Counted from the stretch's first letter, positions 8,508-17,613 are shown. The stretch: DNA of 64,000 bases from Mycobacterium sp. ITM-2016-00318 (GCF_002968285.2 NZ_CP134400.1:1674001-1738000); one strand, 5' to 3'. Numbers and translations are program-made. The notes: a model not told the origin generated them from the letters alone.

Positions 8508-9437
8508 CTACACTTTCGCCGGTTCACCGATGACGTGATGCGATGTGGGGAGCCGGTTCTGCGCTGCTTCGATCGTCCGGCGCACCCCTTCGCGCACTGT
8601 GATCTTGCTCGGACCTAAGAGCCCGACCATCTTGGTGGTGTCGGCCCAGATCGGCCAGGCCTTGCTGTCCTCGGCGAAAACCGGTTCGACGCCGAGTATT
8701 TCACCCGCCATCCGGCAGTATTCCTGCGTCGTCACCGGTTCGGTTCCGCCGACGTTCACCACTTCGGCGCCGACTTTCGCGATGCCCGCCGCCGCGATGG
8801 TCTTCTCGACATAGTCGTCCTCGTACAGCGGTGTGTGCACGTTGCGCACGCCCGGATACACCCTCACCGGCTCGCCGCGCATGATCTGGTCGATGCGTTG
8901 GGTCACACCGCCGCCGCGTGGCCCGTAGAAGGAGAAGATCCGCACAACGGTCGCCGGCAGTTGATAATCGGCGCTGAGATGCTTCACCAGGAACTCGGCG
9001 GCGATCTTGCTCGCCGCATAGTTCTCCGCCGAGGAATGAAGGCCGTAGGGGTCGTCTTCCCGCAGCGGCCGCTCGCCCTGATACGCGTAGAGCGATCCCG
9101 TACTGCCGTGGACGAAAGCCTCGCAATCGCGGTACCGCCTCGCGAGGCGTCCGGTTGCGCCCGCGTTGACTTCGTAGGCGTCTTTGTGGGTCGGTGGTAG
9201 GACCGCGTAATTGATCACCACGTCGACCGAATCGGGCAGCGGCGAAAGATCGTGATCCGCCAGGTCGAACGCTATCGGAGTGGCACCGGCTTGTTCGAGG
9301 CTCCGGCTCTGCGCGGGATCGGAGAATCGGGCGACCGCGAAAACCTCGTTGGCTTTAGCCAACTCGACTGCGACCGGATAGGCCACTACGCCGCTGGCAC
9401 CGGTGACGAGAACTCGTCGTCCGGAAAGAGACGTCAT
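8508..9437 (-). CDS. NAD-dependent epimerase/dehydratase (extended SDR)
   Basis: 309 residues from ATG 9437 (MTSLSGRRVLVTGASGVVAY), chosen for the upstream AAGGGG and the position of the nucleotide-binding glycines; the frame is open further upstream but not protein-like. The N-terminal Rossmann motif is VTGASGVVAYPVA. The catalytic YxxxK lies in ENYAASKIAAEFLV, after the Ser/Thr segment VHGSTGSLYAYQG. Extended SDRs act on nucleotide sugars or on hydroxysteroid-like alcohols; the product is unclear. It sits 20 bases after the SnoaL-like gene and 9 before the ABM gene, clearly in one operon. Confidence 0.85.
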   Translation of the reverse strand: MTSLSGRRVLVTGASGVVAYPVAVELAKANEVFAVARFSDPAQSRSLEQAGATPIAFDLADHDLSPLPDSVDVVINYAVLPPTHKDAYEVNAGATGRLARRYRDCEAFVHGSTGSLYAYQGERPLREDDPYGLHSSAENYAASKIAAEFLVKHLSADYQLPATVVRIFSFYGPRGGGVTQRIDQIMRGEPVRVYPGVRNVHTPLYEDDYVEKTIAAAGIAKVGAEVVNVGGTEPVTTQEYCRMAGEILGVEPVFAEDSKAWPIWADTTKMVGLLGPSKITVREGVRRTIEAAQNRLPTSHHVIGEPAKV

Positions 9438-9457
9438 CAAAACCCCTTCAGTCGTAG

Positions 9458-9961
9458 CTAATCCGTCACCGTTGAAGTGCGACGGGCCAACTTCGCCGCG
9501 GCCACGCGCAGCCTGGTGGAAATACGTTGCGGCAGCGATGTGGTGATGTCTTCGCGCAGCCGCGTTACCGTGGAGGTCTTGATACGCCAGCGGCCACCGG
9601 CTTTCACATACGTTTCGTGATAGTGGCCGTAGCCGTGCAGAACCACCGCGGGCAGCAACCGCACCACGTCCGCGAGGGCCCATACACCGGTCGCCGTCGT
9701 CTCCGAGGTCAAGGTGATCTCGGGTGCATAGACCTGGTGCACCGTTGGCTGCGACGGCTTGCCGAGGGTACGGCGGACGTAGAGCACGAAATCGTCCGCA
9801 CCAACGGTCTGCCTGCCGCCGGCGCCCGCGATGGTGCTTGTGAAGTCGTCGTCGAACAGCCTGCGCCAGGCGCCCCAGTCCTTGGCATCGAGATACCGGC
9901 AGTACTCGGCCTTCAACTGTTTGATGGCCTCGATCTCGAGCAGGGCCGCGACGTCGTCCAT
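9458..9961 (-). CDS. SnoaL-like/nuclear transport factor 2 fold protein
   Basis: 167 residues from ATG 9961 (MDDVAALLEIEAIKQLKAEY). The opening LEIEAIKQLKAEYCRYLDAKD and then WGAWRRLFDDDF is the hallmark of SnoaL_4 / NTF2-like cone-barrel proteins, which act as isomerases, dehydratases or ring-hydroxylating oxygenase beta subunits. The later HGYGHYHETYVKAGGRWRI is the typical closing strand pair. An AAAGGA ribosome site precedes the start. Genes of this kind recur in mycobacterial steroid and terpenoid clusters beside SDRs, as here. No specific reaction can be assigned. Confidence 0.8.
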   Translation of the reverse strand: MDDVAALLEIEAIKQLKAEYCRYLDAKDWGAWRRLFDDDFTSTIAGAGGRQTVGADDFVLYVRRTLGKPSQPTVHQVYAPEITLTSETTATGVWALADVVRLLPAVVLHGYGHYHETYVKAGGRWRIKTSTVTRLREDITTSLPQRISTRLRVAAAKLARRTSTVTD

Positions 9962-9986
9962 CCTTCGATCCTTTGCGAAACGGCGC

Positions 9987-10439
9987 TCAGTGGCCGTCGT
10001 CGCTCGCCGCTGTGGCCGGAGTGCCTGCGGCGTCATAGCTGCCCATGAACTCGATCGGCACGCCGCCCATGGTGCAGAAGAAGAGGTTGACCCCCGGCAC
10101 GTCACCGAAGAGCACTGTGACGTCGCTTGCCATGGTCCTGGCTTTCTCCTGCACGCCGCTGTAGTCGTCGGTGAGAAACGACAGCGCGGCGAGCCCTTCG
10201 GGGGCGACATCGCGCAGATTCTCGGGCACGTCGAGGACCTCGACCAGGCCGGCGTCGCCACTGCCGAGCATCGTCACGTCGGCGCCATCGGACGGCGGCC
10301 AGCCCAGCGTCGTCTCCAGCACCTCGCCGGGCACCCGGAACTGTGTCTGCATTTCCATGCCGACGACATCGGTGAGGAACGAGATGAAAGTGCTCGCCGC
10401 ATGGCTGCGCATGACCACATGGTGAAGTTGATTCGGCAA
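9987..10439 (-). CDS. VOC family (glyoxalase-like) protein
   Basis: 150 residues with the vicinal-oxygen-chelate fold: MPNQLHHVVMRSHAASTFIS, then FLTDVVGMEMQTQF, and a second half ending CTMGGVPIEFMGSYD. The two beta-alpha-beta-beta-beta modules normally bind one divalent metal. Here a His near residue 6 and the Glu of PIEFMG are plausible ligands; the other positions are less clear. It lies 25 bases upstream of the SnoaL-like start in the minus-strand cluster. It could be a lyase, isomerase or dioxygenase; nothing narrows it further. Confidence 0.75.
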   Translation of the reverse strand: MPNQLHHVVMRSHAASTFISFLTDVVGMEMQTQFRVPGEVLETTLGWPPSDGADVTMLGSGDAGLVEVLDVPENLRDVAPEGLAALSFLTDDYSGVQEKARTMASDVTVLFGDVPGVNLFFCTMGGVPIEFMGSYDAAGTPATAASDDGH

Positions 10440-10543
10440 GTCGAAACCTCGCTGTACGTGAGCCCACGGCGCTTCCCGGAGGCTCCCGCCATGCTAAGCG
10501 ACTGCCCAGCACGTGAAGCTGGTTTCGTCAGACTCAAACCGCC

Positions 10544-11353
10544 TCAGCGTGCCGTGCCTGACGCTGTCGTCGCAATACCACCGTCGACGGGGATCACCGC
10601 ACCGGTCAAATAGGAGCCGGCCCGGCTGGCGAGAAACACCGCGATGCCTGCCATATCGTCGTCGCGTCCGATCCTCCGCAGCGGCGCGGCGGCGGCGATC
10701 GAGTCGCCGAAGGCCTCCAACGTCGCCGCCATCATCTTCGATTCGAACGGACCGGGCGCGACGGCGTTGACGGTGATGTGCGCAGGCCCGAGTTCACGGG
10801 CGAGCACCCGCGTCAGCTGGTGCACGGCGGCCTTGCTGCTGGCGTAGGAGTACGTGGGCATGGGGCTGACGTGAATCCCGTCGATACTGCCGACGTTGAT
10901 GACACGGGCCGGGTCATCGGCCGTGCCCGCCTGGCGCAGAGCCGGCAGCAACGCCTGGACCAGCCAGAACGGCGACTTGACGTTGAGGTCGAGAACCTTG
11001 TCCCAGGCGGAGTCGGGAAAGCTCTCCAGCGCCTCGCCCCAGGTCGCGCCGGCGTTGTTGACCAGGATGTGCAGGTCGTTCATCTCGGCGGTGACGAGGC
11101 CGGCGAGCCGAATGCATTCGTCGTGCTGGGACAGGTCGGCCGGTACCGCCTTCACGTCCCCGAATGCCGAGAGCTGCGCCTCGGCAGCGGCGCAGGCATC
11201 GGCCTTGCGGGAGCTGATGACCACCCGGGCGCCCGCCTGCAGCAGCCCGCGCGCCATCATCATGCCGATACCTCTTGTGCCGCCGGTGACCAGCGCGTTC
11301 TTCCCGGTGAGATCGAAAAGTTGTGCGTGCGTGCTGATTTGACCGTCGGTCAT
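10544..11353 (-). CDS. Short-chain dehydrogenase/reductase
   Basis: 269 residues from ATG 11353 (MTDGQISTHAQLFDLTGKNA); a GTG six bases further upstream is also possible. Classical SDR motifs are present: cofactor motif TGGTRGIGMMMARG, NNAG in ILVNNAGATWG, catalytic Ser in NVGSIDGIH, and YASSK in YSYASSKAAVHQ. Arg residues just after the second strand (SSRKAD) favour NADP(H). It is the promoter-proximal gene of the 11353-8196 cluster and faces the hydroxyacid-oxoacid transhydrogenase across only 49 bases, so the two promoters overlap. The substrate is unknown. Confidence 0.88.
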   Translation of the reverse strand: MTDGQISTHAQLFDLTGKNALVTGGTRGIGMMMARGLLQAGARVVISSRKADACAAAEAQLSAFGDVKAVPADLSQHDECIRLAGLVTAEMNDLHILVNNAGATWGEALESFPDSAWDKVLDLNVKSPFWLVQALLPALRQAGTADDPARVINVGSIDGIHVSPMPTYSYASSKAAVHQLTRVLARELGPAHITVNAVAPGPFESKMMAATLEAFGDSIAAAAPLRRIGRDDDMAGIAVFLASRAGSYLTGAVIPVDGGIATTASGTAR

Positions 11354-11402
11354 GACCACCGCTCTTTCGTTATAAGCTCGGCTTCAGGCGTTGGGAGGCT
11401 CG

Positions 11403-12710
11403 ATGAGCTGCTGTCATTATCAACCCACCGGTGACGGCCTGGACACCGCATTCACCGTCGATGCATCCAGGATCACCTTCGGCAGGGGTTGCCTGAACGA
11501 ACTCGGAGATCGCGCCACGGCGCTGGGGATGGCGCGGGTGGCGTTGTTCACCGACCCTGTCGTGGCCGAACTGGAGATCTTCGACACGGCGCGGCGGTCA
11601 CTGCGCGAAGCAGGCATCGATGTGCTCACCTACACCGAAGTTCACGTCGAGCCCACCGACGAATCGTTGACCCGCGCAGCGGCATTCGCGTCGGAGGCCA
11701 ATCCCGACGGCTACGTGTCGGTCGGCGGCGGATCGGCGATCGACACCGCCAAGGCGGCGAACCTGTACGCCAGTCATCCGGCTGATTTCCTGACCTATGT
11801 CAACCCACCGGTGGGCGAGGGGACACCCGTGCCAGGCCCGCTGAAACCGCACATCGCATGCCCGACGACGTCGGGCACCGGCAGCGAGGTGACCGGCATC
11901 GCCATCTTCGACCTGCTGTCGATGTCGGCGAAGACGGGCATCGCCTCACCCGCGCTGCGCCCGACCGAGGCCCTGGTCGACCCCGACTGCACGGACACAC
12001 TGCCCGCTCAGGTCGTCGCCTGCTCAGGGCTCGACGTGCTGTCGCACGCGGTGGAGTCGTTCACCGCGCGACCCTTCGTGCGCCGTCCCGCCCCTGACGC
12101 GCCGAGCCAGCGTCCGATGAGTCAGGGCGCGAACCCGTGGAGCGACCTCGGCAGCCGCGAAGCCATGCGACTGCTGGGGCGATACCTGGAGCGTGCCGTT
12201 ACCGATGCGTCGGATCGCGAGGCGCGCGAGCAGACGATGTGGGCTGCGACACTGGCCGGCATTGCGTTCGGGAACGCCGGGGTGCACATCCCGCACGCGA
12301 TGTCGTATGCGGTTGCCGGACAGGTGCGCGCCTTTCACCCTGACGGCTACCCGGGAGCCGAAGCCATGGTCCCGCACGGGATGTCGGTGATCCTCAACGC
12401 GCCAGCCGTTTTCCGGACCACCGCGAGTACCGATCCGCGACGCCACATCGAGGCTGCAGGTCACCTCGGCGCAGACGTCACCGATGTCGCAGAGCAGGAT
12501 GCCGGTGCTGTCCTCGCCGAAGAGCTCGTTCGAATCATGCGCGCAGTGCGGATGCCCAGCGGGTTGGCCGCCGTGGGTTACGTGGAGGCGGATTGCGCCA
12601 AGCTCGCCGAGGGGGCGTGGCCGCAACAGCGGTTGTTGCAGAACGCGCCGGTCGAAAGCGACCAGGCGATGCTGGCGGAGTTGTTCGGCGGCGCGCTGCG
12701 CTATTGGTGA
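11403..12710 (+). CDS. Iron-containing alcohol dehydrogenase, hydroxyacid-oxoacid transhydrogenase type
   Basis: 435 residues from ATG 11403, preceded by GGGAGG; the frame extends 4 codons upstream through the ribosome site. This is a group III iron ADH: the glycine-rich NAD site is [14 protein letters not shown], the threonine-rich stretch is [13 protein letters not shown], and the metal ligands lie in [22 protein letters not shown] and VPHGMSV. The extra insert around residue 230 and the overall length match hydroxyacid-oxoacid transhydrogenases (ADHFE1-like), which pass hydride between 4-hydroxybutyrate-type acids and 2-oxoglutarate without free cofactor. It is divergent from the SDR-led cluster. 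Confidence 0.85.
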   Translation: MSCCHYQPTGDGLDTAFTVDASRITFGRGCLNELGDRATALGMARVALFTDPVVAELEIFDTARRSLREAGIDVLTYTEVHVEPTDESLTRAAAFASEANPDGYVSVGGGSAIDTAKAANLYASHPADFLTYVNPPVGEGTPVPGPLKPHIACPTTSGTGSEVTGIAIFDLLSMSAKTGIASPALRPTEALVDPDCTDTLPAQVVACSGLDVLSHAVESFTARPFVRRPAPDAPSQRPMSQGANPWSDLGSREAMRLLGRYLERAVTDASDREAREQTMWAATLAGIAFGNAGVHIPHAMSYAVAGQVRAFHPDGYPGAEAMVPHGMSVILNAPAVFRTTASTDPRRHIEAAGHLGADVTDVAEQDAGAVLAEELVRIMRAVRMPSGLAAVGYVEADCAKLAEGAWPQQRLLQNAPVESDQAMLAELFGGALRYW

Positions 12711-12719
12711 GTCGAGGAG

Positions 12720-13169
12720 TCAGTCGGCGGTCTCGACGACCATCACCTCGGTGTTCGCGCGACGCCGCACCGCCCTCGGCACCGATCCCAGCAACCGGCC
12801 CGCGATGGACTTGACCCCGACGTTGCCGACAACCAGCAGGTCGGCGTCGACGTCGTCGACCAGCTTGACCAACACCTCGACCGGGGCGCCCGAGAGGGCC
12901 TTCTCCTCGATGTCCGTCGCGCCGGCCGCCCGGGCCCGATCGGCGGCCTCCCGGAGCATTCCGTAGACCGGTGCGTTGCCCTCGGTCCGATACTGTTCAC
13001 CCCTGGGCTGGTCCGGTTCGCCGGACCGCAACTCCTCTTCTGGCAGGTACGCCGTCGCCACGATGAGCTTCGCGTTCGATTCGGCGGCGATCGCCGCAGC
13101 TCGATCGACTGCTCGAAAGGACGATTCCGAGCCGTCGGTTCCGACGACCACAACCTTGGGTTCGCTCAT
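12720..13169 (-). CDS. Universal stress protein (copy 1)
   Basis: 149 residues from ATG 13169 (MSEPKVVVVGTDGSESS), chosen because GGAGTG lies upstream. It is a single UspA domain with the ATP-binding signature: VVGTDGSESS at the start and GNVGVKSIAGRLLGSVP near the end, which matches G-x2-G-x9-G-S. ATP-binding Usp proteins in mycobacteria are linked to slow growth and cyclic-AMP or ATP sensing. It is closely similar to the Usp at 15880-16371, so the two are paralogues on either side of the FHA-ABC gene. No DosR box was found upstream. Confidence 0.92.
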   Translation of the reverse strand: MSEPKVVVVGTDGSESSFRAVDRAAAIAAESNAKLIVATAYLPEEELRSGEPDQPRGEQYRTEGNAPVYGMLREAADRARAAGATDIEEKALSGAPVEVLVKLVDDVDADLLVVGNVGVKSIAGRLLGSVPRAVRRRANTEVMVVETAD

Positions 13170-13263
13170 CAGCACTCCATTCCGATCTTGTATCAACTAC
13201 CCGGGACGTAGCGTTTTCACGCTTTTCGCGGAGAATGGGCAGCAAAGCCGATGAGGAGGATCG

Positions 13264-13548
13264 ATGCTTGCCGAGCTGGGCCGCAGGGCAGACGCCGCGT
13301 TGAGACGGGGAATCGACGCCGCGGGTGAGGCCGTGTACGCCACGGTGCTGCACGCGCGCAGGATCGTCGGCGCGGTCTCGGTGGCGGCCCACCGGGTGAA
13401 GCGTGAAACGAAAGACCTGGTGTGGGATTACCAGGATGTCGCCACCGATCTGCGCCGCCCCGGTGACGGACGAGCCAGTCAGGTGGAGGCCGACAGTGCT
13501 ACCACGGAGGAGCGGCCAAGGTTGCGCGTCGTCGGGTCCGACGACTGA
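13264..13548 (+). CDS. Small conserved-looking hypothetical protein
   Basis: 94 residues. A strong AGGAGG ribosome site precedes the ATG. The first 75 residues are strongly helical and alanine/arginine rich (RRADAALRRGIDAAG, then HARRIVGAVSVAAHRVKRET), followed by a polar tail. There is no clear signal peptide and no true membrane helix, though the middle helix is amphipathic. I do not recognise a family. It is divergent from the upstream Usp gene and convergent with the FHA-ABC exporter, whose stop is 6 bases away. Confidence 0.6.
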   Translation: MLAELGRRADAALRRGIDAAGEAVYATVLHARRIVGAVSVAAHRVKRETKDLVWDYQDVATDLRRPGDGRASQVEADSATTEERPRLRVVGSDD

Positions 13549-13553
13549 CCGCC

Positions 13554-15821
13554 TCAAGCGTCGGTCTGCCGTCGCAGCCGCCACCGCACGAATCCGGCGT
13601 ACACCAATGCCAGTAGGCCGAGCATCGCGATATCGAGCAGCCACGTCGAGGCGGTGTGCTGCCACAGCGGATCATGCGCCGCCGGAACAAGGTTTGGCAG
13701 GTCGATCGTCGACGCGGTCGCGGCGACACCCCATCGCACCGGTGTAAGCCCGGCGACCACCTCGAGCACCGGACGCCCGGTGATCGGTATTAAACTCCCC
13801 GCGAGCACGAGCTGTGCGACGCAGGCGGCGGCCAGCAGCGGAATGTACTGATTGCTGCTGCGCGAGACCGCCGAAATCACCAGGCCGAGGATCGCCGCGA
13901 CCGAAGCCGTCGCGGCCACATCGACGAACAGCTCGGCGGTGGGAACGCCGAGAACTGCGGCCGTCTGCGGCGCGCGTTTACCGACGCCGGGTGCGGTGAC
14001 TGCCAGCACGAGAAGCGCCGACTGGGCGACGGCGACGGTACTGAACACCAGTATTTTGGCCAGCAGGTACGCCGACGGGGAGAGCCCAGCGCCCTGCTCG
14101 TGGCGGTAGATCGCCCGCTCGCCGACCAGGTCGCGCACTGACAGCGTCAACCCCATCAGGACTGCGCCGAAGGTGAGCAGTACGACGAGCTGCCTCGGCT
14201 CGAACGGTGCGGCGGATCCCGCTGCGGGTTTCGTGAAACCAGCGTCACCGCCGACCGCGAGCGGCAGCAGGCCGACGATGATCGGCGCCAGCACGAGGAA
14301 GACGAGGTAGCGCCGGTCGGCGACGACCAGCTGCAGCTGGCGCTGCGCGACCGCCGCGACCTGACGCCAGAAGCTTGTCCGCTTCAACTGTCTTGGCGGC
14401 GATGACGGCACCGGCTGTGCGACGGGCTCCGCGGCCGCGCCGTGGCGTTCGAAGAAACGTCGTTGCGCTCCTTCGGGATCCGCGCCGATGTCGTGGTAGA
14501 TGTCAGCCCAGTCGTAGCTGCCCATCGCCTCGCCGACACCGTCGGGTGAGCCGCGGTATGCAGCCCTGCCGCCGGGGGCGAGCAGCAGCACCTGATCGCA
14601 ATCGTCGAGGAACCTCAGCGAATGCGTCACCACGACGATCGCGCGACCGGCATCGGCGAGCCCGCGCAGCATCGTCATCACCCGTTGGTCGAGTGCGGGA
14701 TCCAGGCCGGTGGTCGGTTCGTCGAGCACCAGCAGCGACGGTTCGGTCAGCAACTCCATCGCGATCGAAACGCGTTTGCGCTGCCCGCCCGACAGTTGGT
14801 CGATGCGCGTGCCGGCGTGGCTTTCCATCTCGAGTTCGTCGAGCACCCGCGAGATCACTTGCCGCCGTTCGCCTTCGCTGATGTCGGGTGGCATTCGCAG
14901 TTTGGCCGCGATGTCCAGCGCCTGCGCGACGGTCAGCCCACGGTGTACGGCGTCTTCCTGCGGCACCATGCCGATTCGACTTCGCAGCGACTCGTACTCG
15001 GCGTGCAGATCGCGACCGTCGAACTTCACCGCACCGCTGGTCGGCCGCCACACTCCGACGATGACTTTCAGCAGCGTCGACTTACCCGAGCCGGACGGCC
15101 CGATCACCGCGGTCAGCGCGCCGGGCCGCACAGTGAGCGACACGCGATCCAGCAGCGTGATGTCGCCGTCGGAGAGGGTCAATCCGACGCCGCGCACCTC
15201 GAGACCGCCCGTCGTCGTTGCTGGTCCGGTGCGGTGGACGAGAGTGCCTGCGGCGAAGACGAAGTCGACATTGCCGATCGTGACGATATCGTTGTCTTGC
15301 AAGACTTTGGACTGGACCCCCTCGCCGTTGACGAAGGTGCCGTTGACGCTGTTCGCGTCTTGAATCTGCACACCCGACGGTGTTGTCACCAACGTTGCGT
15401 GATGCCGCGCCGCCAGCATGTCGGAGATACCGATGTCGGCGTCGGCGCCGCGACCGATCGTCATCGATTGCACCGACGGCCGCTTGGTGTCCACGCTCGG
15501 CCGTTCATCAGGCGGGGCACCGAGTTCGAACGTCACCGCTGGGCCCTCGGGGTTTCCGAGATGCAAAACGCCGCCGTCGCTGACCGGTGTCGATTCGACC
15601 CGCTCGGTGGCGACGAACATGCCGTTGAGGCTGTCGTTGTCGACTGCGGTCCACTGCCCGTCAACGCATCTCAGGATCACATGGGCCCGCGAGATCGCCG
15701 GGTGCAAGATACGCAGATCCGCGCGAACGTCGCGGCCGACGACGACATCGCGTCCCGGCGGAAAGGTGCGTCGGATCTCACCGGCGCGAACGGTGATCAA
15801 CGGCGGTAGCGGCTCGCCCAT
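13554..15821 (-). CDS. FHA-domain ABC exporter, Rv1747-like
   Basis: 755 residues. Two FHA phosphopeptide-binding domains (about 20-100, with AISRAHVIL and NDSLNGMFV; about 118-195, with GRGADADIGIS and ANSVNGTFVNG) precede an ABC ATPase (about 205-425: Walker A GPSGSGKST at 241-249, signature LSGGQRKRVS, Walker B LLVLDEPTTG). An ABC-2 type permease with about six helices follows (490-755). The layout is that of Mycobacterium tuberculosis Rv1747 (865 residues), linked to lipooligosaccharide or PIM export and controlled by PknF through its FHA domains. The linkers are shorter here and no kinase gene is adjacent. It is flanked by two Usp genes. Confidence 0.9.
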   Translation of the reverse strand: MGEPLPPLITVRAGEIRRTFPPGRDVVVGRDVRADLRILHPAISRAHVILRCVDGQWTAVDNDSLNGMFVATERVESTPVSDGGVLHLGNPEGPAVTFELGAPPDERPSVDTKRPSVQSMTIGRGADADIGISDMLAARHHATLVTTPSGVQIQDANSVNGTFVNGEGVQSKVLQDNDIVTIGNVDFVFAAGTLVHRTGPATTTGGLEVRGVGLTLSDGDITLLDRVSLTVRPGALTAVIGPSGSGKSTLLKVIVGVWRPTSGAVKFDGRDLHAEYESLRSRIGMVPQEDAVHRGLTVAQALDIAAKLRMPPDISEGERRQVISRVLDELEMESHAGTRIDQLSGGQRKRVSIAMELLTEPSLLVLDEPTTGLDPALDQRVMTMLRGLADAGRAIVVVTHSLRFLDDCDQVLLLAPGGRAAYRGSPDGVGEAMGSYDWADIYHDIGADPEGAQRRFFERHGAAAEPVAQPVPSSPPRQLKRTSFWRQVAAVAQRQLQLVVADRRYLVFLVLAPIIVGLLPLAVGGDAGFTKPAAGSAAPFEPRQLVVLLTFGAVLMGLTLSVRDLVGERAIYRHEQGAGLSPSAYLLAKILVFSTVAVAQSALLVLAVTAPGVGKRAPQTAAVLGVPTAELFVDVAATASVAAILGLVISAVSRSSNQYIPLLAAACVAQLVLAGSLIPITGRPVLEVVAGLTPVRWGVAATASTIDLPNLVPAAHDPLWQHTASTWLLDIAMLGLLALVYAGFVRWRLRRQTDA

Positions 15822-15879
15822 CGTCTAAAGAGCCCTCCGCCGGTCGCCGGCGTGCGTCACCGGCACACGATAAACCGGG

Positions 15880-16371
15880 CTAGTCGGCTGTGTGGACGAT
15901 CAAGATGTCGATTCTCGCCTTGCGCGCGACTTCGGCGGGTACCGAGCCGAGCAGGCGCCCGGCGACGGAATCCAGGCCGACGTCGCCGACGACGAGAAGA
16001 TCGGCGTTCACCTCGTTGACCAGTTTCACGAGTGCGGGAACCGCGGCGCCCGAGATCGCGCGCTCTTCGACGCTCGGAGCGCCCGCGGCCCTGGCCTTGT
16101 CGTGCGCTTCACGAAGGATGCCGTACACGGGGGCGTTGCCGTGCAAGATGTAGCCCTCGCCGCCGAGGGCGTCCGCCGCGCGGGGGTCGGAGACATGGTC
16201 GTGCGACGGAGCCCGCGACCAACCGCCCTTCTCGACCTCCTCCACGTGTGCGCTGGCGATGATCAGCTGTGCGTGCTCCTGAGCGGCTGCGACCTCGGCC
16301 GCGCGCACAACCGCGCGCATCGAGGACTCCGAGCCGTCGGTTCCGACCACAATGGTCCGATATCCGTCCAC
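15880..16371 (-). CDS. Universal stress protein (copy 2)
   Basis: 163 residues, one UspA domain, starting MDGYRTIVVGTDGSESSMRA. The ATP-binding motif near the end is GDVGLDSVAGRLLGSVP. Compared with the 12720 copy it has a longer insert after the second strand (HVEEVEKGGWSRAPSHDHV), while the C-terminal half is almost the same (ARAAGAPSVEERAISGA against ARAAGATDIEEKALSGA). It lies just upstream of the FHA-ABC exporter in the same direction, with a 58-base gap, and may be co-transcribed with it. Confidence 0.92.
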   Translation of the reverse strand: MDGYRTIVVGTDGSESSMRAVVRAAEVAAAQEHAQLIIASAHVEEVEKGGWSRAPSHDHVSDPRAADALGGEGYILHGNAPVYGILREAHDKARAAGAPSVEERAISGAAVPALVKLVNEVNADLLVVGDVGLDSVAGRLLGSVPAEVARKARIDILIVHTAD

Positions 16372-16424
16372 GCCGAGACGCTAACCCCGGTTCGTCGGCA
16401 GTGGGCCGGATTCGCCCGATGCCC

Positions 16425-16691
16425 TCATCTGCCGCTGCGCTCGCGGTGCTTGCATCCCGGCCAGCAGCAGGGCCTGCGCATCCCTTCCTCCAGCTCCTCC
16501 TGGGTTCGCCGGATGCGGCGCTCGCGCGTCTTCTCCTGTTTGGCGTCGGTGACCCAGCAGATGAACTCGTTGCGTGCCAGCGGCGTGATGTCTTTCCACG
16601 CCGCCAGTGCGGTGGAGTTGCCGATCAGTGCGGCTCGTAGATCTGCGGGCAACGTGTGTACCACCCCGCCGGGTACTCGCTGGCTGCTCAC
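16425..16691 (-). CDS. YdeI/OmpD-associated family protein
   Basis: 88 residues. It has the core of the YdeI/OmdA (bacteriocin-protection) domain: LPADLRAALIGNSTALAAW, then ITPLARNEFICWVTDAK and KTRERRIRRTQEELEEG. Family members are small, poorly understood proteins linked to cell-envelope stress resistance. The C-terminus is cysteine-containing (RRPCCWPGCKHRE), unusual for the family and possibly metal-binding. Its ATG overlaps the stop of the membrane protein upstream by 4 bases, so they are translationally coupled. Confidence 0.75.
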   Translation of the reverse strand: MSSQRVPGGVVHTLPADLRAALIGNSTALAAWKDITPLARNEFICWVTDAKQEKTRERRIRRTQEELEEGMRRPCCWPGCKHRERSGR

Positions 16692-17515
16692 GGGGACAGG
16701 GTAGTCGGCGCCCGCTCGGCCCCGCTTCGATCGCCGCCCATGTCCGCCGCGAGCCCGCGGAGCCGGTGTTCGCAGTGCTCGAGGACGGAAAGATCGACGT
16801 CCGCGGCTCCTGGCTTGCCGTTGCGGTACTCGAAGGGGTTGTCGATGTCGCGGATCATCGCGATCACGTACGCCAACAGATAGGTGATCACGCCGACCAC
16901 GAGCAGAGTCGAGGCCAGCTGTCCGATGTCGGTGATGAGCAGCAGCACCAGGATCATCAGCCCCGTGACCTCCGCGATGAGATAGGCAGCTGACACATAC
17001 GACGTGCGCCGCATTGTGTCCATCCGCAGCACGAGCTTGCGAATGGTCGACTGCTCGGACTTCAACCGGGTGGTGAAGCCCGCCTGGATTTTGGGGGCGA
17101 AGACGATGAAGAGCGGATTGAGCTCCCGCAGACGGCCGAGAACGTCGTCGAGACCGTCATTGTGCAGGAGCCATCGTCGAATCGAGGCGTTCGTGTCGGC
17201 CAACAGCGAGACACAGTGGCGTGCTTCTGGCAGATCGAGTTCGGCGTGCACGATGAGGCATTCGTCGGCGATCGAGTCGAGACTGCCCGCCAATTCACCT
17301 GGGAGCCGCTCGGCCTCCTTGAAGTCGGCGGCCGTGCCGCTGAGGATGAAGCCGACGATGAAAACCTCTGCGGCGATCAGACCGGTGAGCAACGGGCTGA
17401 GTTCGAGGTGCCGCAGCGGGCTCACGTCGTAGAGCCACTTGAGGATGATCACCGCAGCGGCCACGGGCAAGACCTGCAAGAGGAGTCTCGGGTTGCCCCG
17501 CAAAACCTTCGTCAT
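16688..17515 (-). CDS. Integral membrane protein, unknown function
   Basis: 275 residues with two pairs of membrane helices: about 12-30 (LLLQVLPVAAAVIILKWLY) and 40-62 (LLTGLIAAEVFIVGFILSG) near the start, and about 180-225 (AAYLIAEVTGLMILVLLLI, then LVVGVITYLLAYVIAMI) after a long soluble helical stretch. This two-plus-two pattern recalls bestrophin/DUF4239-like membrane proteins, but I cannot assign it firmly. The C-terminus after YRNGKPG is cytosolic and charged. It is the first gene of a two-gene unit with the YdeI-like protein. No ribosome site stands out; ATG 17515 is the natural start. Confidence 0.6.
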   Translation of the reverse strand: MTKVLRGNPRLLLQVLPVAAAVIILKWLYDVSPLRHLELSPLLTGLIAAEVFIVGFILSGTAADFKEAERLPGELAGSLDSIADECLIVHAELDLPEARHCVSLLADTNASIRRWLLHNDGLDDVLGRLRELNPLFIVFAPKIQAGFTTRLKSEQSTIRKLVLRMDTMRRTSYVSAAYLIAEVTGLMILVLLLITDIGQLASTLLVVGVITYLLAYVIAMIRDIDNPFEYRNGKPGAADVDLSVLEHCEHRLRGLAADMGGDRSGAERAPTTLSP

Positions 17516-17582
17516 TTCCCGAGGATGCGATATTCAGCCGGCTTTTTTCGCCATTTTGCACGGACGGGCCTGCACAAACGGT

Positions 17583-17613
17583 TCGGCCCGCCACGGTGTA
17601 GGTGGCGGGCCGA
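17583..17613. terminator. Perfect 12-bp stem-loop between divergent genes
   Basis: TCGGCCCGCCAC (17583-17594) pairs exactly with GTGGCGGGCCGA (17602-17613) across a 7-base loop. No T-run follows on either side, so it is not a classical intrinsic terminator. It lies 68 bases upstream of the minus-strand membrane gene and 157 bases upstream of threonine aldolase, where a structured 5' leader or a U-less terminator are both possible. The rest of 17516-17769 holds no gene. Confidence 0.45.

Noticed and set aside
13170..13263. Possible DosR box upstream of the universal stress protein gene
   Set aside because: No sequence close to the known dormancy-box consensus was found.
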